Of a stretch of 7,716 bases of DNA, positions 1 through 5,273 are shown piece after piece (within the stretch, counting starts at the first letter, position 1; each line of letters starts with the position of its first letter). This DNA comes from Actinomycetota bacterium. GTDB lineage: Bacteria; Actinomycetota; Thermoleophilia; Gaiellales; Gaiellaceae. The stretch is from the NCBI GenBank assembly GCA_005883235.1, contig VAYE01000025.1, positions 1-7,716 of the forward strand. Direction: 5' to 3'. The translations under genes and the position numbers were made by a program. Below the pieces are notes generated by a model. The model did not search any database. It worked only from the letters and a program-made list of their open reading frames with translations, and was not told where the DNA came from.

Positions 1-656
1 TCTTCGACCTGTTAGGCGAAGAAGTCGAGTTCACGCCTGGCCAGTACTTCTTCGTCACGCTCCTCGACCCGTCGTACGACGACGAGCGGGGAGCCCGACG
101 CCACTTCTCCGTCGTCACGTCCCCGAACGAGCGTGGGAGGCTCGGCTTCTGCACGCGCCTGCGCGACTCCGCCTTCAAGCGCTCGCTCGTCGAGCTTCCG
201 ATCGGAGCGGAGGTCGAGGTGGAACAACCAAAGGGGAGCTTCTTGCTCCCCGAAGACACGACTCAGCCCTATGTCTTCCTCGCCGGGGGGATCGGCATCA
301 CGGTCTTTCGCTGCATGCTCCGCTACATCGCCGAAGAAGACCTGCCTCATCGGGTCACGCTGATCTACTCGAACCGCGACCGAGACTCAACGCCGTTCCT
401 CGACGAGCTCTCCGAGCTCGAGCAAACGAGAGACACATTCCAGCTCGTGCTCACGATGACCGACGACCCGTCGTGGAGCGGGGAGACACGGCGGATCGGA
501 CCCGAGCTCCTCCGCGACCGTCTCGCCGACGATCTGCGCTCCTACGCATACCTCGTCGCCGGCCCGCCGGCGATGGTCGACGCGATGGCGGAGATGCTCA
601 CCACCGCGGGTGCCCCCGAAGAGCGAGTCTCCGCCGACCGGTTTAGCGGCTACTGA
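1..656 (+). CDS. Ferredoxin--NAD(P)+ reductase-like flavoprotein, C-terminal part (5' end outside window)
   Basis: The reading frame is open from base 3 and gives 217 visible residues ending at TGA 654-656. The protein would move electrons between NAD(P)H and an acceptor through bound FAD. An N-terminal FAD-binding barrel is seen as TPGQYFFV (about 11-18) and RHFSVV (33-38), the latter matching the RxYS flavin-binding motif with Phe for Tyr. The nucleotide-binding lobe follows, with GGIGIT at 95-100, a late AGPPAMV at 186-192 and the family-typical end RFSGY. No [2Fe-2S] domain follows, so this is the ferredoxin-NADP reductase layout and not a phenol-hydroxylase-type reductase with a C-terminal ferredoxin. 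An N-terminal fusion (membrane or ferredoxin domain) outside the window cannot be excluded. An internal ATG at 219 falls inside the flavin domain and is not the start. The exact substrate is unknown. Confidence 0.9.
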   Translation, partial: FDLLGEEVEFTPGQYFFVTLLDPSYDDERGARRHFSVVTSPNERGRLGFCTRLRDSAFKRSLVELPIGAEVEVEQPKGSFLLPEDTTQPYVFLAGGIGITVFRCMLRYIAEEDLPHRVTLIYSNRDRDSTPFLDELSELEQTRDTFQLVLTMTDDPSWSGETRRIGPELLRDRLADDLRSYAYLVAGPPAMVDAMAEMLTTAGAPEERVSADRFSGY

Positions 657-753
657 CAGAGCGTCCCCTCTCGGCCGATGCACGGCCCCAAGGGTCTGCA
701 AACGGAAACCGGGACGCCCGTAGGCGCGTACTACCTCCGTTGACCCCGATCGT

Positions 754-763
754 GGAGGTGATC
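754..763 (+). promoter_or_regulatory. Strong Shine-Dalgarno site
   Basis: GGAGGTGATC is a ten-base match to the complement of the 16S rRNA 3' end. The GGAGG core lies 7 bases before the ATG at 766. It is the most extended ribosome binding site in the window and fixes the start of the secreted protein. Confidence 0.85.
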
Positions 764-765
764 CC

Positions 766-1266
766 ATGCAGCGCAAGATCCTCTTGGGCTCTGCACTGAT
801 GCTCGCCGCCTTCGTCGCCGTCGCCGGCGCCTATGGGTCGATGAGCGCCGGCGGCCCGAGGATGGGTCCAGCAAGGGCGATCGAGCGACCGGCTTTCCAG
901 GGCTACTACGACGGCCACAAGGACACCTATCTGAACACCGACGTCTCGAACAAGGCCGACGCGAAGGCGATGCACATCAACTACGCGCCGATACTCAACT
1001 CGGTGCCCCTGAAGACGGCGCCCGAGATCTACCTCGTCGAGGGCAAGGCAGCAGCCGGCCAGCTCGCCGTCTTCGGCTCCCAGCCCGGCGAGCCCACCTA
1101 CTCGCCGGTCTGGAAGGAGACCATCCTGACCTGGAAGGCGAGCGCGACACCGGTCCTGACCAAAAGCGACACCCAGATCAACCAGCTCGAGAAGAAAGGC
1201 GGACTGACCGAGCGCTCGACCTCGGTGAGGCTCAACTGCCCGATCATCAAGGTCGGCAAGGGCTAA
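766..1266 (+). CDS. Small secreted protein of unknown function
   Basis: This gene encodes 166 residues. The N-terminus is a clear export signal: a short basic n-region (MQRK), a hydrophobic stretch at about 5-22, then a Gly/Ser/Ala-rich segment with possible cleavage near residues 22-28. The mature part is soluble, rich in Tyr, Lys and Pro, with blocks such as FQGYYDGHKD (44-53), PEIYLVEGKA (86-95), QPGEPTYSPVW (106-116) and NCPIIKV (157-163). It has a single cysteine (C158) and no enzyme motif that I recognise. The alternation of hydrophobic strands suggests one beta-sandwich domain. It resembles secreted DUF-type proteins of Actinobacteria and Archaea (possibly DUF7482), but I am not sure of the family name. 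The start is set by an excellent Shine-Dalgarno sequence 7 bases upstream, so high translation is expected. It stands alone, 109 bases after the reductase gene. Confidence 0.85.
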   Translation: MQRKILLGSALMLAAFVAVAGAYGSMSAGGPRMGPARAIERPAFQGYYDGHKDTYLNTDVSNKADAKAMHINYAPILNSVPLKTAPEIYLVEGKAAAGQLAVFGSQPGEPTYSPVWKETILTWKASATPVLTKSDTQINQLEKKGGLTERSTSVRLNCPIIKVGKG

Positions 1267-1329
1267 ACGCGGACACCGCTCGGGCCTCTCTAGGTGTTTC
1301 GTCGCTTACGGCCCGGGAACGTGGGTCGT

Positions 1330-1554
1330 ATGCCGAACAAACGAGCAAACGTCAAGAACGAGAAGCAGTACGAGGCGCTCAAGGACAAGGGCATGTCGAA
1401 GGAGCGCGCGGCGAAGATCGCCAACTCGCCGGGCGCGTCGAGCCGCGGTGGCAAGAAGTCGGGCTCGGGCGGAAGCTCCAAGCAGGGCGGAACCACCGCG
1501 GAGAAGAAGGCCGCCGGCCGCAAGGGCGGCAAGGCCGCCGCGAGGAAGCGCTAG
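1330..1554 (+). CDS. Small, highly basic KGG-tail protein (DUF7218-like)
   Basis: This gene encodes 74 residues with a very high Lys/Arg content. The N-terminal half (about 1-35: MPNKRANVKN, YEALKDKGMSKERAAKIANSPG) looks like a short helical domain found alone in many actinobacterial and proteobacterial small proteins. The rest (36-74) is a flexible Gly/Ser/Lys tail ending in AAGRKGGKAAARKR, which carries one KGG-type stress-protein motif. The charge and the AK-rich tail suggest nucleic-acid binding, but this is inference. I chose the ATG at 1330 because the family-typical MPNKR begins there. Upstream in-frame GTGs at 1294 and 1321 would add 12 or 3 residues. No start has a good Shine-Dalgarno sequence, so the exact start is uncertain. 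A strong GC hairpin follows 16 bases after the stop. Confidence 0.85.
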   Translation: MPNKRANVKNEKQYEALKDKGMSKERAAKIANSPGASSRGGKKSGSGGSSKQGGTTAEKKAAGRKGGKAAARKR

Positions 1555-1560
1555 AAGTCG

Positions 1561-1656
1561 CTACGGGGTAGGCGCCGCGAGCAGCCAGAGCTCTGCGGCG
1601 CCGAGCCCTGCTGCGACGAACCACAGCAGCGCTCGGATCGCCTCGGGGTGATTCAT
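1561..1656 (-). CDS. Possible 31-residue single-pass membrane protein (doubtful)
   Basis: On the - strand an ATG at 1656 opens a 31-codon frame ending at TAG 1561-1563. Residues 7-28 (IRALLWFVAA, then GLGAAELWLLAA) form a convincing hydrophobic helix with three Trp/Phe, and third positions are about 80% G/C, as in real genes here. Against it: AGGA lies only 2 bases before the ATG, too close for a good ribosome site; a start at 1680 would add 8 residues and has no ribosome site; and the 3' half coincides with a strong hairpin whose base composition could create the hydrophobic codons by chance. I cannot assign a family. Confidence 0.3.
   Translation of the reverse strand: MNHPEAIRALLWFVAAGLGAAELWLLAAPTP
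1571..1602 (+). terminator. Strong GC hairpin after the basic-protein gene, possible terminator
   Basis: GGCGCCGCGAGC (1571-1582) pairs with GCTC (1590-1593) plus GCGGCGCC (1595-1602). This gives a 12-bp stem with one bulged T (1594) and a 7-base loop. It begins 16 bases after the stop of the basic-protein gene. No T-tract follows, so it is not a classical intrinsic terminator. Actinobacterial terminators often lack the U-tract, which keeps termination or 3'-end protection possible. Confidence 0.45.
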
Positions 1657-1844
1657 GTCCTCGGACGAGCCGGGGGCCATCAGGCCGGGGGCGGCGCTTT
1701 GCGGGCACGCCATTACGGGTCGCGTCTCGTACTGCTGGGGTGGCGCCATCACGCCGCGTCGCTTCATGCGCATGACCGTAACGCCCGGCGCGGACGAAGT
1801 CGACCCCCTGGGGCAAGCGAACTGCGAGACTCAGGCTCCCAATC

Positions 1845-1850
1845 GGAGGA
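1845..1850 (+). promoter_or_regulatory. Shine-Dalgarno site deciding the ABM-like gene start
   Basis: GGAGGA lies 6 bases before the ATG at 1857. It directly abuts an alternative in-frame GTG at 1851, which leaves no spacer for that codon, so the ATG is preferred. Confidence 0.75.
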
Positions 1851-1856
1851 GTGCGC

Positions 1857-2138
1857 ATGTACGCGACCGTCCGCACCTACGCGGGAAGCACCGAGCTGGC
1901 CGACGAGCTCGTGAAGAACGAGGGCGAGGTCAAACGCCTCATCGAAGGCATCGACGGGTTCCGCGCCTACTACCTGGTCCGAACCGCCGACGGCGCGGCG
2001 TCGATCAGCGTGTACAACGACCAGATCGGCGCCGAGGAATCGAATCGCCAGGCCGCGCAGTGGATTCGCGAGAACCTGCCCGACCTGTCGATCGATGCGC
2101 CTCAGATCTCGGCCGGAGACGTCGCGATCTCGTTCTAG
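1857..2138 (+). CDS. ABM-like dimeric alpha-beta barrel protein
   Basis: This gene encodes 93 residues, the usual length of a single dimeric alpha-beta barrel (antibiotic biosynthesis monooxygenase, ABM/EthD-like) domain. Strand 1 is MYATVRTYAG, followed by a helix with LADELVKNEGEVKRLIEG (about 14-31). Then comes the family-like GFRAYYLVRTADGAASISVY (34-53), where the 'gf..yyl......a.tisvy' pattern is typical, then a second helix with AAQWIRENLP (66-75) and a short last strand. Such proteins act as homodimers. Some oxidise small aromatic molecules without cofactors or degrade haem, but many in this subgroup have no known activity, and I see no catalytic residue that decides it. The gene is translationally coupled to the cupin that begins on the very next base, so the two products are probably made together. 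A GTG at 1851 would add two residues. Confidence 0.85.
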   Translation: MYATVRTYAGSTELADELVKNEGEVKRLIEGIDGFRAYYLVRTADGAASISVYNDQIGAEESNRQAAQWIRENLPDLSIDAPQISAGDVAISF

Positions 2139-2504
2139 TTGGGCGCGTTCGACGAGCTGCCGAGGATCGCGCCGCTCCCGGTCTGGGAGGGCATCGTCGC
2201 GCGTTGCGTGAGCGGCGAGCGGATCACGCTGGCGGTGGTCGAGCTCGACCCCGGCGCCGTCGTCGCCGAGCACGCGCACGAGAACGAGCAGCTCGGCATC
2301 GTCCTTCGAGGCTCGATGAGCTTCCGCGTCGGCGACGAGGTGCGGGAGCTCGGGCCCGGCGGCACGTGGACGATCCCGGCGCACACGCCCCACGAGGCGA
2401 CCGCGGGGCCAGACGGCGCCGTAGTGATCGACGTCTTCTCGCCCACGCGCGAGGACTGGCAGGCGCTCGAGCCCCTCGAGGCACGGCCTCCGCGCTGGCC
2501 CTAG
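2139..2504 (+). CDS. Single-domain cupin, TTG start abutting upstream stop
   Basis: This gene encodes 121 residues forming one cupin beta-barrel. Cupin motif 1 is PGAVVAEHAHENEQLGIVLRG (38-58) with metal-ligand candidates H45, H47 and E50/Q51. Motif 2 is GPGGTWTIPAHTPHEA (72-87) with H85 as the fourth ligand candidate. The likely role is metal-dependent binding or conversion of a small molecule, or ligand sensing; nothing in the sequence names the substrate. The TTG at 2139 immediately follows the TAG (2136-2138) of the ABM-like gene with no bases between, so translation probably restarts from the terminating ribosome. I accept this TTG because the N-terminal sequence GAFDELPRIAPLPVWEG looks like a genuine conserved start region and no later ATG/GTG lies before the conserved domain. 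The C-terminal 20 residues are Pro/Arg-rich. It faces a convergent gene 57 bases downstream. Confidence 0.88.
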   Translation: MGAFDELPRIAPLPVWEGIVARCVSGERITLAVVELDPGAVVAEHAHENEQLGIVLRGSMSFRVGDEVRELGPGGTWTIPAHTPHEATAGPDGAVVIDVFSPTREDWQALEPLEARPPRWP

Positions 2505-2561
2505 TCGGAGGGTCTAGCGAACCGCTCTACGCCAGAAGCCATGCGCCCTTCCGAAGCCCGG

Positions 2562-3356
2562 CTATCCGATTAGGACGCGCGACGTCGCCGCAGCGCTGGG
2601 AAGCCAACCGCGATCCGGGATGAAGCGGACACGGAACTGCACCGATCCGGTCGTGTCGGCGGCGACTCGGGCCGAGCAGGATCGACCGGCGAGGTCGACC
2701 CGCCGAACCTGATGCCAGCGCCCGCGGCCGTGTGCCCGTCGGTCGAACGCGCAGAGCCCGGACGGCTTACCGGCTCGGGAGGTGACCGAGGCCCGCAGGA
2801 GTACCGCCGCGTCGGACAAGGGTACGGTTCGAGGTACTGGCCCGAGGCGAATCCTGGTGCGGTGGCTGACACGGGCGACAAACGTGAAGGTCTGCTGGTA
2901 CGCGAAGTCGCCCCAGAGCGTCGCGCGTCCCGTCCACGGGATGTTGTTCCAGCTCCAGCGATACGTTCGCGAGTTGCAGGTCCCGCCCGAGTGGGTGACG
3001 GCGGTCTTGAACGTCGCCTTCGAGCTCTGCAGCGTTGCGTCGCTGACCGAGGGATCGTAGAGCCACATCGAGTCGAGGCAGCCGCCGCTGGTTCCCTCGC
3101 TCCCACTGCCGCTGATCCTGTCGCCCGCAAAGACGCGCACGCCCCAGAACGCGTGGCCGAAGTCGGTGCCAGAGGATCCCCCGCCGGGGATGTCGTGTGC
3201 GCCGATCCCGTCCTCGGGCTCACCCCACTGCGCGAGCGGCGCATTGGCGATCCGTGTCCCGCCTTCGGCCGCGGAGGCAGGAGCACCGATGGCTAGCGCT
3301 GCCACCACGATCCCACCCAGCAGCGACGTGCGGCAGCGACCGCGAATCGCCGTCAC
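2562..3356 (-). CDS. Exported protein of unknown function, Ig-like C-terminus
   Basis: This gene encodes 264 residues from the GTG at 3356. The signal peptide has Arg at 5, 7 and 9, a hydrophobic core LLGGIVVAALAIGA (12-25) and a probable ASA-A cleavage at about 29. The mature N-terminal domain (about 30-170) is rich in Gly, Ser and Trp, with cysteines C93 and C127 that could pair. The C-terminal part (about 175-264) looks like an immunoglobulin-like beta-sandwich, with a second pair C202/C227 and a strand pattern ending in VQFRVRF and TSRVLIG. I recognise no enzyme motif; a cell-surface or secreted role is inferred. The frame stays open to an ATG at 3467, but that would overlap the upstream gene and hide the signal peptide behind 37 residues, whereas a TTGACA promoter points to the GTG. 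It lies 70 bases downstream of another exported-protein gene. Confidence 0.75.
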   Translation of the reverse strand: MTAIRGRCRTSLLGGIVVAALAIGAPASAAEGGTRIANAPLAQWGEPEDGIGAHDIPGGGSSGTDFGHAFWGVRVFAGDRISGSGSEGTSGGCLDSMWLYDPSVSDATLQSSKATFKTAVTHSGGTCNSRTYRWSWNNIPWTGRATLWGDFAYQQTFTFVARVSHRTRIRLGPVPRTVPLSDAAVLLRASVTSRAGKPSGLCAFDRRAHGRGRWHQVRRVDLAGRSCSARVAADTTGSVQFRVRFIPDRGWLPSAAATSRVLIG

Positions 3357-3362
3357 TTCAGG

Positions 3363-3392
3363 AGATTCCCACGCCCCCCGAGCACGTGTCAA
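3363..3392 (-). promoter_or_regulatory. Predicted promoter giving a leaderless GTG start
   Basis: On the - strand a perfect TTGACA (3392-3387) is followed after 18 bases by GAATCT (3368-3363), a partial -10 match with A at position 2 and T at position 6. Six bases (CCTGAA) then separate it from the GTG at 3356. Transcription would begin at or next to the start codon, so the mRNA would lack a leader, in line with the absence of a Shine-Dalgarno sequence. Confidence 0.55.
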
Positions 3393-3426
3393 GCAGGGCA
3401 AGAGGCGACAGCTCGCCCCCTTCCGG

Positions 3427-4077
3427 CTACCGAGAAGTTGCGAGGCGCGCTTCGACGCGGCGCGCAAGGCCGACCTGGTTGCGGATCGGGCCGCCGAGCG
3501 CCTGGAAGGAGAGGGCCCCGATCGCCCGATGCACCTCGAAGGTGAGGATGTCGACGCGGTACGCGGCCGCCCGTCCGCTGACGACGAGCCTAAACACGAT
3601 GTGGAAAGCGGCGCTTCGTGCGCCGATGCGCGGGGTCGAGGTCATCTGCTTGGAAGCGACGAACGCCGAGACACCGGACTTGGCGAACTGCCGCACGATG
3701 GTCTTGCTCAGGCAAACCATGAGCCCGGGCTTCGCTTCCGCGCTGAACGCCGCGGCTGCCTGGCTCGCGTTGGGGTAGACCGACACCGACGAGGCGATCG
3801 CCGCCCCGCCCCCGTGCGTGAACCCGGAGTGCGCTTTGCCGGTGAGGGTAAAGCGCGAGAGGTCGGGGTTGTAGCTGGGGCAGCGGTTCGACTGCTTCGG
3901 GACGGGGATGCGCGTCCATCCGGCTCCGAGGTCGGTCGGCCTGGCGACTGCGCGACGCGCGAGGGCCGCGTCGTCCTTGGTGATTCGCTCCTTCTCGTCA
4001 CGCGGGCCGGCCAAGGCCGCAGCCGCGAGGCCCGGCACGAGGACGAGCACGAGCGGGACCGTCGCGAGTCGTGTCAT
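3427..4077 (-). CDS. Exported protein of unknown function (216 aa)
   Basis: This gene encodes 216 residues from the ATG at 4077. A start at 4092 would add MIRSR. The signal peptide is MTRLATVPLVLVLVPGLAAA with cleavage likely near residues 20-25, and I see no lipobox cysteine. The mature protein begins with a charged stretch (about 25-48), then TDLGAGWTRIPVP, a segment with C66, a Gly/Ala/Ser region (FTHGGGAAIASSVSVYPNAS), C122 in GLMVCLSK, and several C-terminal beta strands. The layout (signal, 'DLGAGW', two cysteines spanning a core, alternating strands) recalls extracellular sensor domains of the PknH type in Actinobacteria, but there is no kinase or membrane anchor here and the likeness is weak. 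It is followed by another exported protein on the same strand. It is divergent from the holin-like gene, with only 42 bases between the starts. Confidence 0.75.
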   Translation of the reverse strand: MTRLATVPLVLVLVPGLAAAALAGPRDEKERITKDDAALARRAVARPTDLGAGWTRIPVPKQSNRCPSYNPDLSRFTLTGKAHSGFTHGGGAAIASSVSVYPNASQAAAAFSAEAKPGLMVCLSKTIVRQFAKSGVSAFVASKQMTSTPRIGARSAAFHIVFRLVVSGRAAAYRVDILTFEVHRAIGALSFQALGGPIRNQVGLARRVEARLATSR

Positions 4078-4107
4078 GCGCGAGCGAATCATCCCAGTCT
4101 GCGCGCG

Positions 4108-4113
4108 TAGAGT
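4108..4113 (+). promoter_or_regulatory. -10-like element for a leaderless start
   Basis: TAGAGT fits the TANNNT -10 consensus and ends 6 bases before the ATG at 4120, which would place transcription start on the start codon. No clear -35 is seen 17-18 bases upstream, and no Shine-Dalgarno sequence is present. Confidence 0.4.
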
Positions 4114-4119
4114 GCAGGC

Positions 4120-4500
4120 ATGCCACGGCTCGAGCGCCTCGTCATCGCCCTCGCGATCAACGCCGCCGCGTTATCGGTCGCGAACGCGCTGTGGGACGGC
4201 GTGCGGATCCACGGCTGGGCCGCGTACCTGATCGGCGCCGCCGTTCTCGGGATCGCGAACACGATCCTCAAGCCGGTGCTCACGGTGCTGACGCTGCCGC
4301 TGATCCTCGTGACGCTCGGCTTCTTCTACCTGGTGATCAACATCGCGATGGTCGCGCTGGCGGCGTGGATCGCACCGAAGTTCTCGATCCACGGCTTCTG
4401 GACGTACGTCGGCGCTGTCGTGGTCATCTGGGCCGTGAACTGGATCGCCCACGAGCTGGAGGATCGCCTCACGCCGCGGCGTCGGCCGCTGCGGATCTGA
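4120..4500 (+). CDS. Holin superfamily IV-type membrane protein (Phage_holin_4_2, PF04020-like)
   Basis: This gene encodes 126 residues with four predicted membrane helices at about 7-23, 34-51, 57-80 and 93-110, and a basic, Arg-rich C-terminus (HELEDRLTPRRRPLRI). The pattern 'gia NtiLkPvLtvLTLPLilvTLGfFylvIN' at 44-74 is the hallmark of the Phage_holin_4_2 family. Despite the name, this family is widespread in bacterial chromosomes with no phage nearby. Its role is not established; small-molecule or envelope functions have been suggested. I see no lysin or phage structural gene next to it. It begins without a Shine-Dalgarno sequence, 6 bases after TAGAGT. It ends one base before the convergent stop of the neighbouring - strand gene, so there is no room for a separate terminator. 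Confidence 0.9.
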   Translation: MPRLERLVIALAINAAALSVANALWDGVRIHGWAAYLIGAAVLGIANTILKPVLTVLTLPLILVTLGFFYLVINIAMVALAAWIAPKFSIHGFWTYVGAVVVIWAVNWIAHELEDRLTPRRRPLRI

Positions 4501-4501
4501 G

Positions 4502-4768
4502 CTACGTGACCTGGCCGCCGAGAGTCTCGACGAGCTTCTCGGCAGTCTTCTGATCGACCTTCGGGACGTCGAACTGGGAGAGCCAGCCCTTGTCGAGCTC
4601 GACCGATTGGATCTCCGAGCGCGGCGCGCGGGCGAGCACCTCGTCGGTGACCTTTATCTTCATGAGACCCGACTTCGTCTTGACGAGCGCGATCTCGTCT
4701 ACGCCGGCCGCGACGTAGCCGACCCGGCCGAAGTTGGGCGCGTCGGGCGCGCCCGCGTCCGCAGCCAT
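4502..4768 (-). CDS. 88-residue hypothetical protein, possible PH-like fold
   Basis: This gene encodes 88 residues from the ATG at 4768. After a short Ala/Pro/Asp-rich leader (1-11) come two or three beta strands (RVGYVAAGVDEIALVKTKSG, then LMKIKVTDEVLA) and the phrase APRSEIQSVELDKGWLSQF (48-66). It ends in a helix (KTAEKLVETLGG, 74-85). The order strand-strand-'R.eI.sVe'-terminal helix is reminiscent of small bacterial PH-like domains, but I cannot confirm this and assign no function. No signal peptide or membrane segment is present. It is the last gene of the - strand run, 11 bases after the DUF4395-type gene. It has no Shine-Dalgarno sequence; a TAGATT hexamer that includes the upstream stop codon lies 8 bases before the ATG. 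A longer open frame to 5407 runs antisense-frame through the neighbours and is not the gene. Confidence 0.75.
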   Translation of the reverse strand: MAADAGAPDAPNFGRVGYVAAGVDEIALVKTKSGLMKIKVTDEVLARAPRSEIQSVELDKGWLSQFDVPKVDQKTAEKLVETLGGQVT

Positions 4769-4779
4769 GGGTCGCGAAT

Positions 4780-5262
4780 CTAACGCTCGAGCGGCTGCGG
4801 CGGCAGGGGGCACGAGATGAACGGTCGGCCGAGGAGCAGCGAGCCGAGCTTGTACGCCTCGCAGCCCGTGCAGAACCCGGTCGCCGCGGCGAGCAGCGCG
4901 AGTGCCGCGACGAGCCCGCCGAGGATCGCGCCCGGGGTTGAAGCGCCGGCCGCGTAGGCTGCGGTCGCGGCGGTGAGGAAGGCCGCGCCGACGAGGTTGG
5001 CGAAGCGCGGCGGCCGCGAGTCCTCGAGCGGCCCCTCGCCGAACCGAGGCTGGACGAGCTCGAAGTACGCGAGGCAGGGGATGCAGAACCGCCGCCCGAG
5101 CATGAGCCCGACGACGAGCTGCGCGGCGAGGAGGCCGAGCAGCCACCACCAGCCGGTCGCGACCGCGAGGACGGAGAGCACGCCGATCGTCGCCTGGTTG
5201 AACCGAGGCGCGCGCGAGTCGATGACGTCGAGGTCGCGATAGGGGTCGGCGAGTCGCTTCAC
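4780..5262 (-). CDS. DUF4395-type membrane protein with two CxxC motifs
   Basis: This gene encodes 160 residues from a GTG at 5262. The sequence looks duplicated. Each half opens with DSRxPRF (15-21 and 81-87), continues with two hydrophobic helices (about 23-40/42-56 and 88-106/111-128), and ends with an FCxxC motif (CIPC 60-63, CTGC 131-134). This matches the DUF4395 family (PF14340), inner-membrane proteins that often sit beside thioredoxin-, rhodanese- or other thiol-related genes. A redox or thiol/sulfur role for the cysteines is inference. C151 near the C-terminus is a fifth cysteine. It follows the cupin gene by 11 bases and precedes the small hypothetical by 11 bases, with no Shine-Dalgarno sequence in either gap, which suggests cotranscription with reinitiation or leaderless starts. 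Confidence 0.85.
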   Translation of the reverse strand: MKRLADPYRDLDVIDSRAPRFNQATIGVLSVLAVATGWWWLLGLLAAQLVVGLMLGRRFCIPCLAYFELVQPRFGEGPLEDSRPPRFANLVGAAFLTAATAAYAAGASTPGAILGGLVAALALLAAATGFCTGCEAYKLGSLLLGRPFISCPLPPQPLER

Positions 5263-5273
5263 TTTCGGAAGTA

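Larger units (their letters stand above)
1555..1856. other. Non-coding or weakly coding gap of about 300 bases
   Basis: Between the basic-protein gene and the ABM-like gene I see the GC hairpin at 1571-1602, the doubtful 31-residue ORF on the other strand, and a 9-base direct repeat GCCGGGGGC at 1669-1677 and 1684-1692 (15-base spacing). A Shine-Dalgarno site for the next gene lies at the right end. I found no convincing -35/-10 pair for the downstream genes. The + strand frame open through here from 1655 runs on out of frame across two real genes and is a shadow. Confidence 0.5.

Noticed and set aside
740..745. TTGACC as a -35 for the secreted-protein gene
   Set aside because: A -10 at 16-18 bases would fall on the start codon and no TANNNT is present there.
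2505..2554. Inverted arms TCGGAGGG and CCCTTCCGA between convergent genes
   Set aside because: The pairing needs a bulge and a loop of 33 bases, too weak for a terminator claim.
1655..2623. Long + strand open frame of 322 codons
   Set aside because: It is Arg-rich, out of frame with the ABM-like and cupin genes it crosses, and has no recognisable domain.
3404..3417. Short hairpin GGCGA-CAGC-TCGCC between the two exported-protein genes
   Set aside because: The stem is only 5 bp with no T-tract, so I do not call it a terminator.
3357..3467. N-terminal extension of the exported protein to the ATG at 3467
   Set aside because: It would overlap the upstream gene's 3' end, place 37 residues before a clean signal peptide, and run across a TTGACA promoter.
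4120..4500. Phage origin suggested by a holin-like gene
   Set aside because: The Phage_holin_4_2 family is common in chromosomes, and no lysin, capsid, integrase or att site lies nearby.
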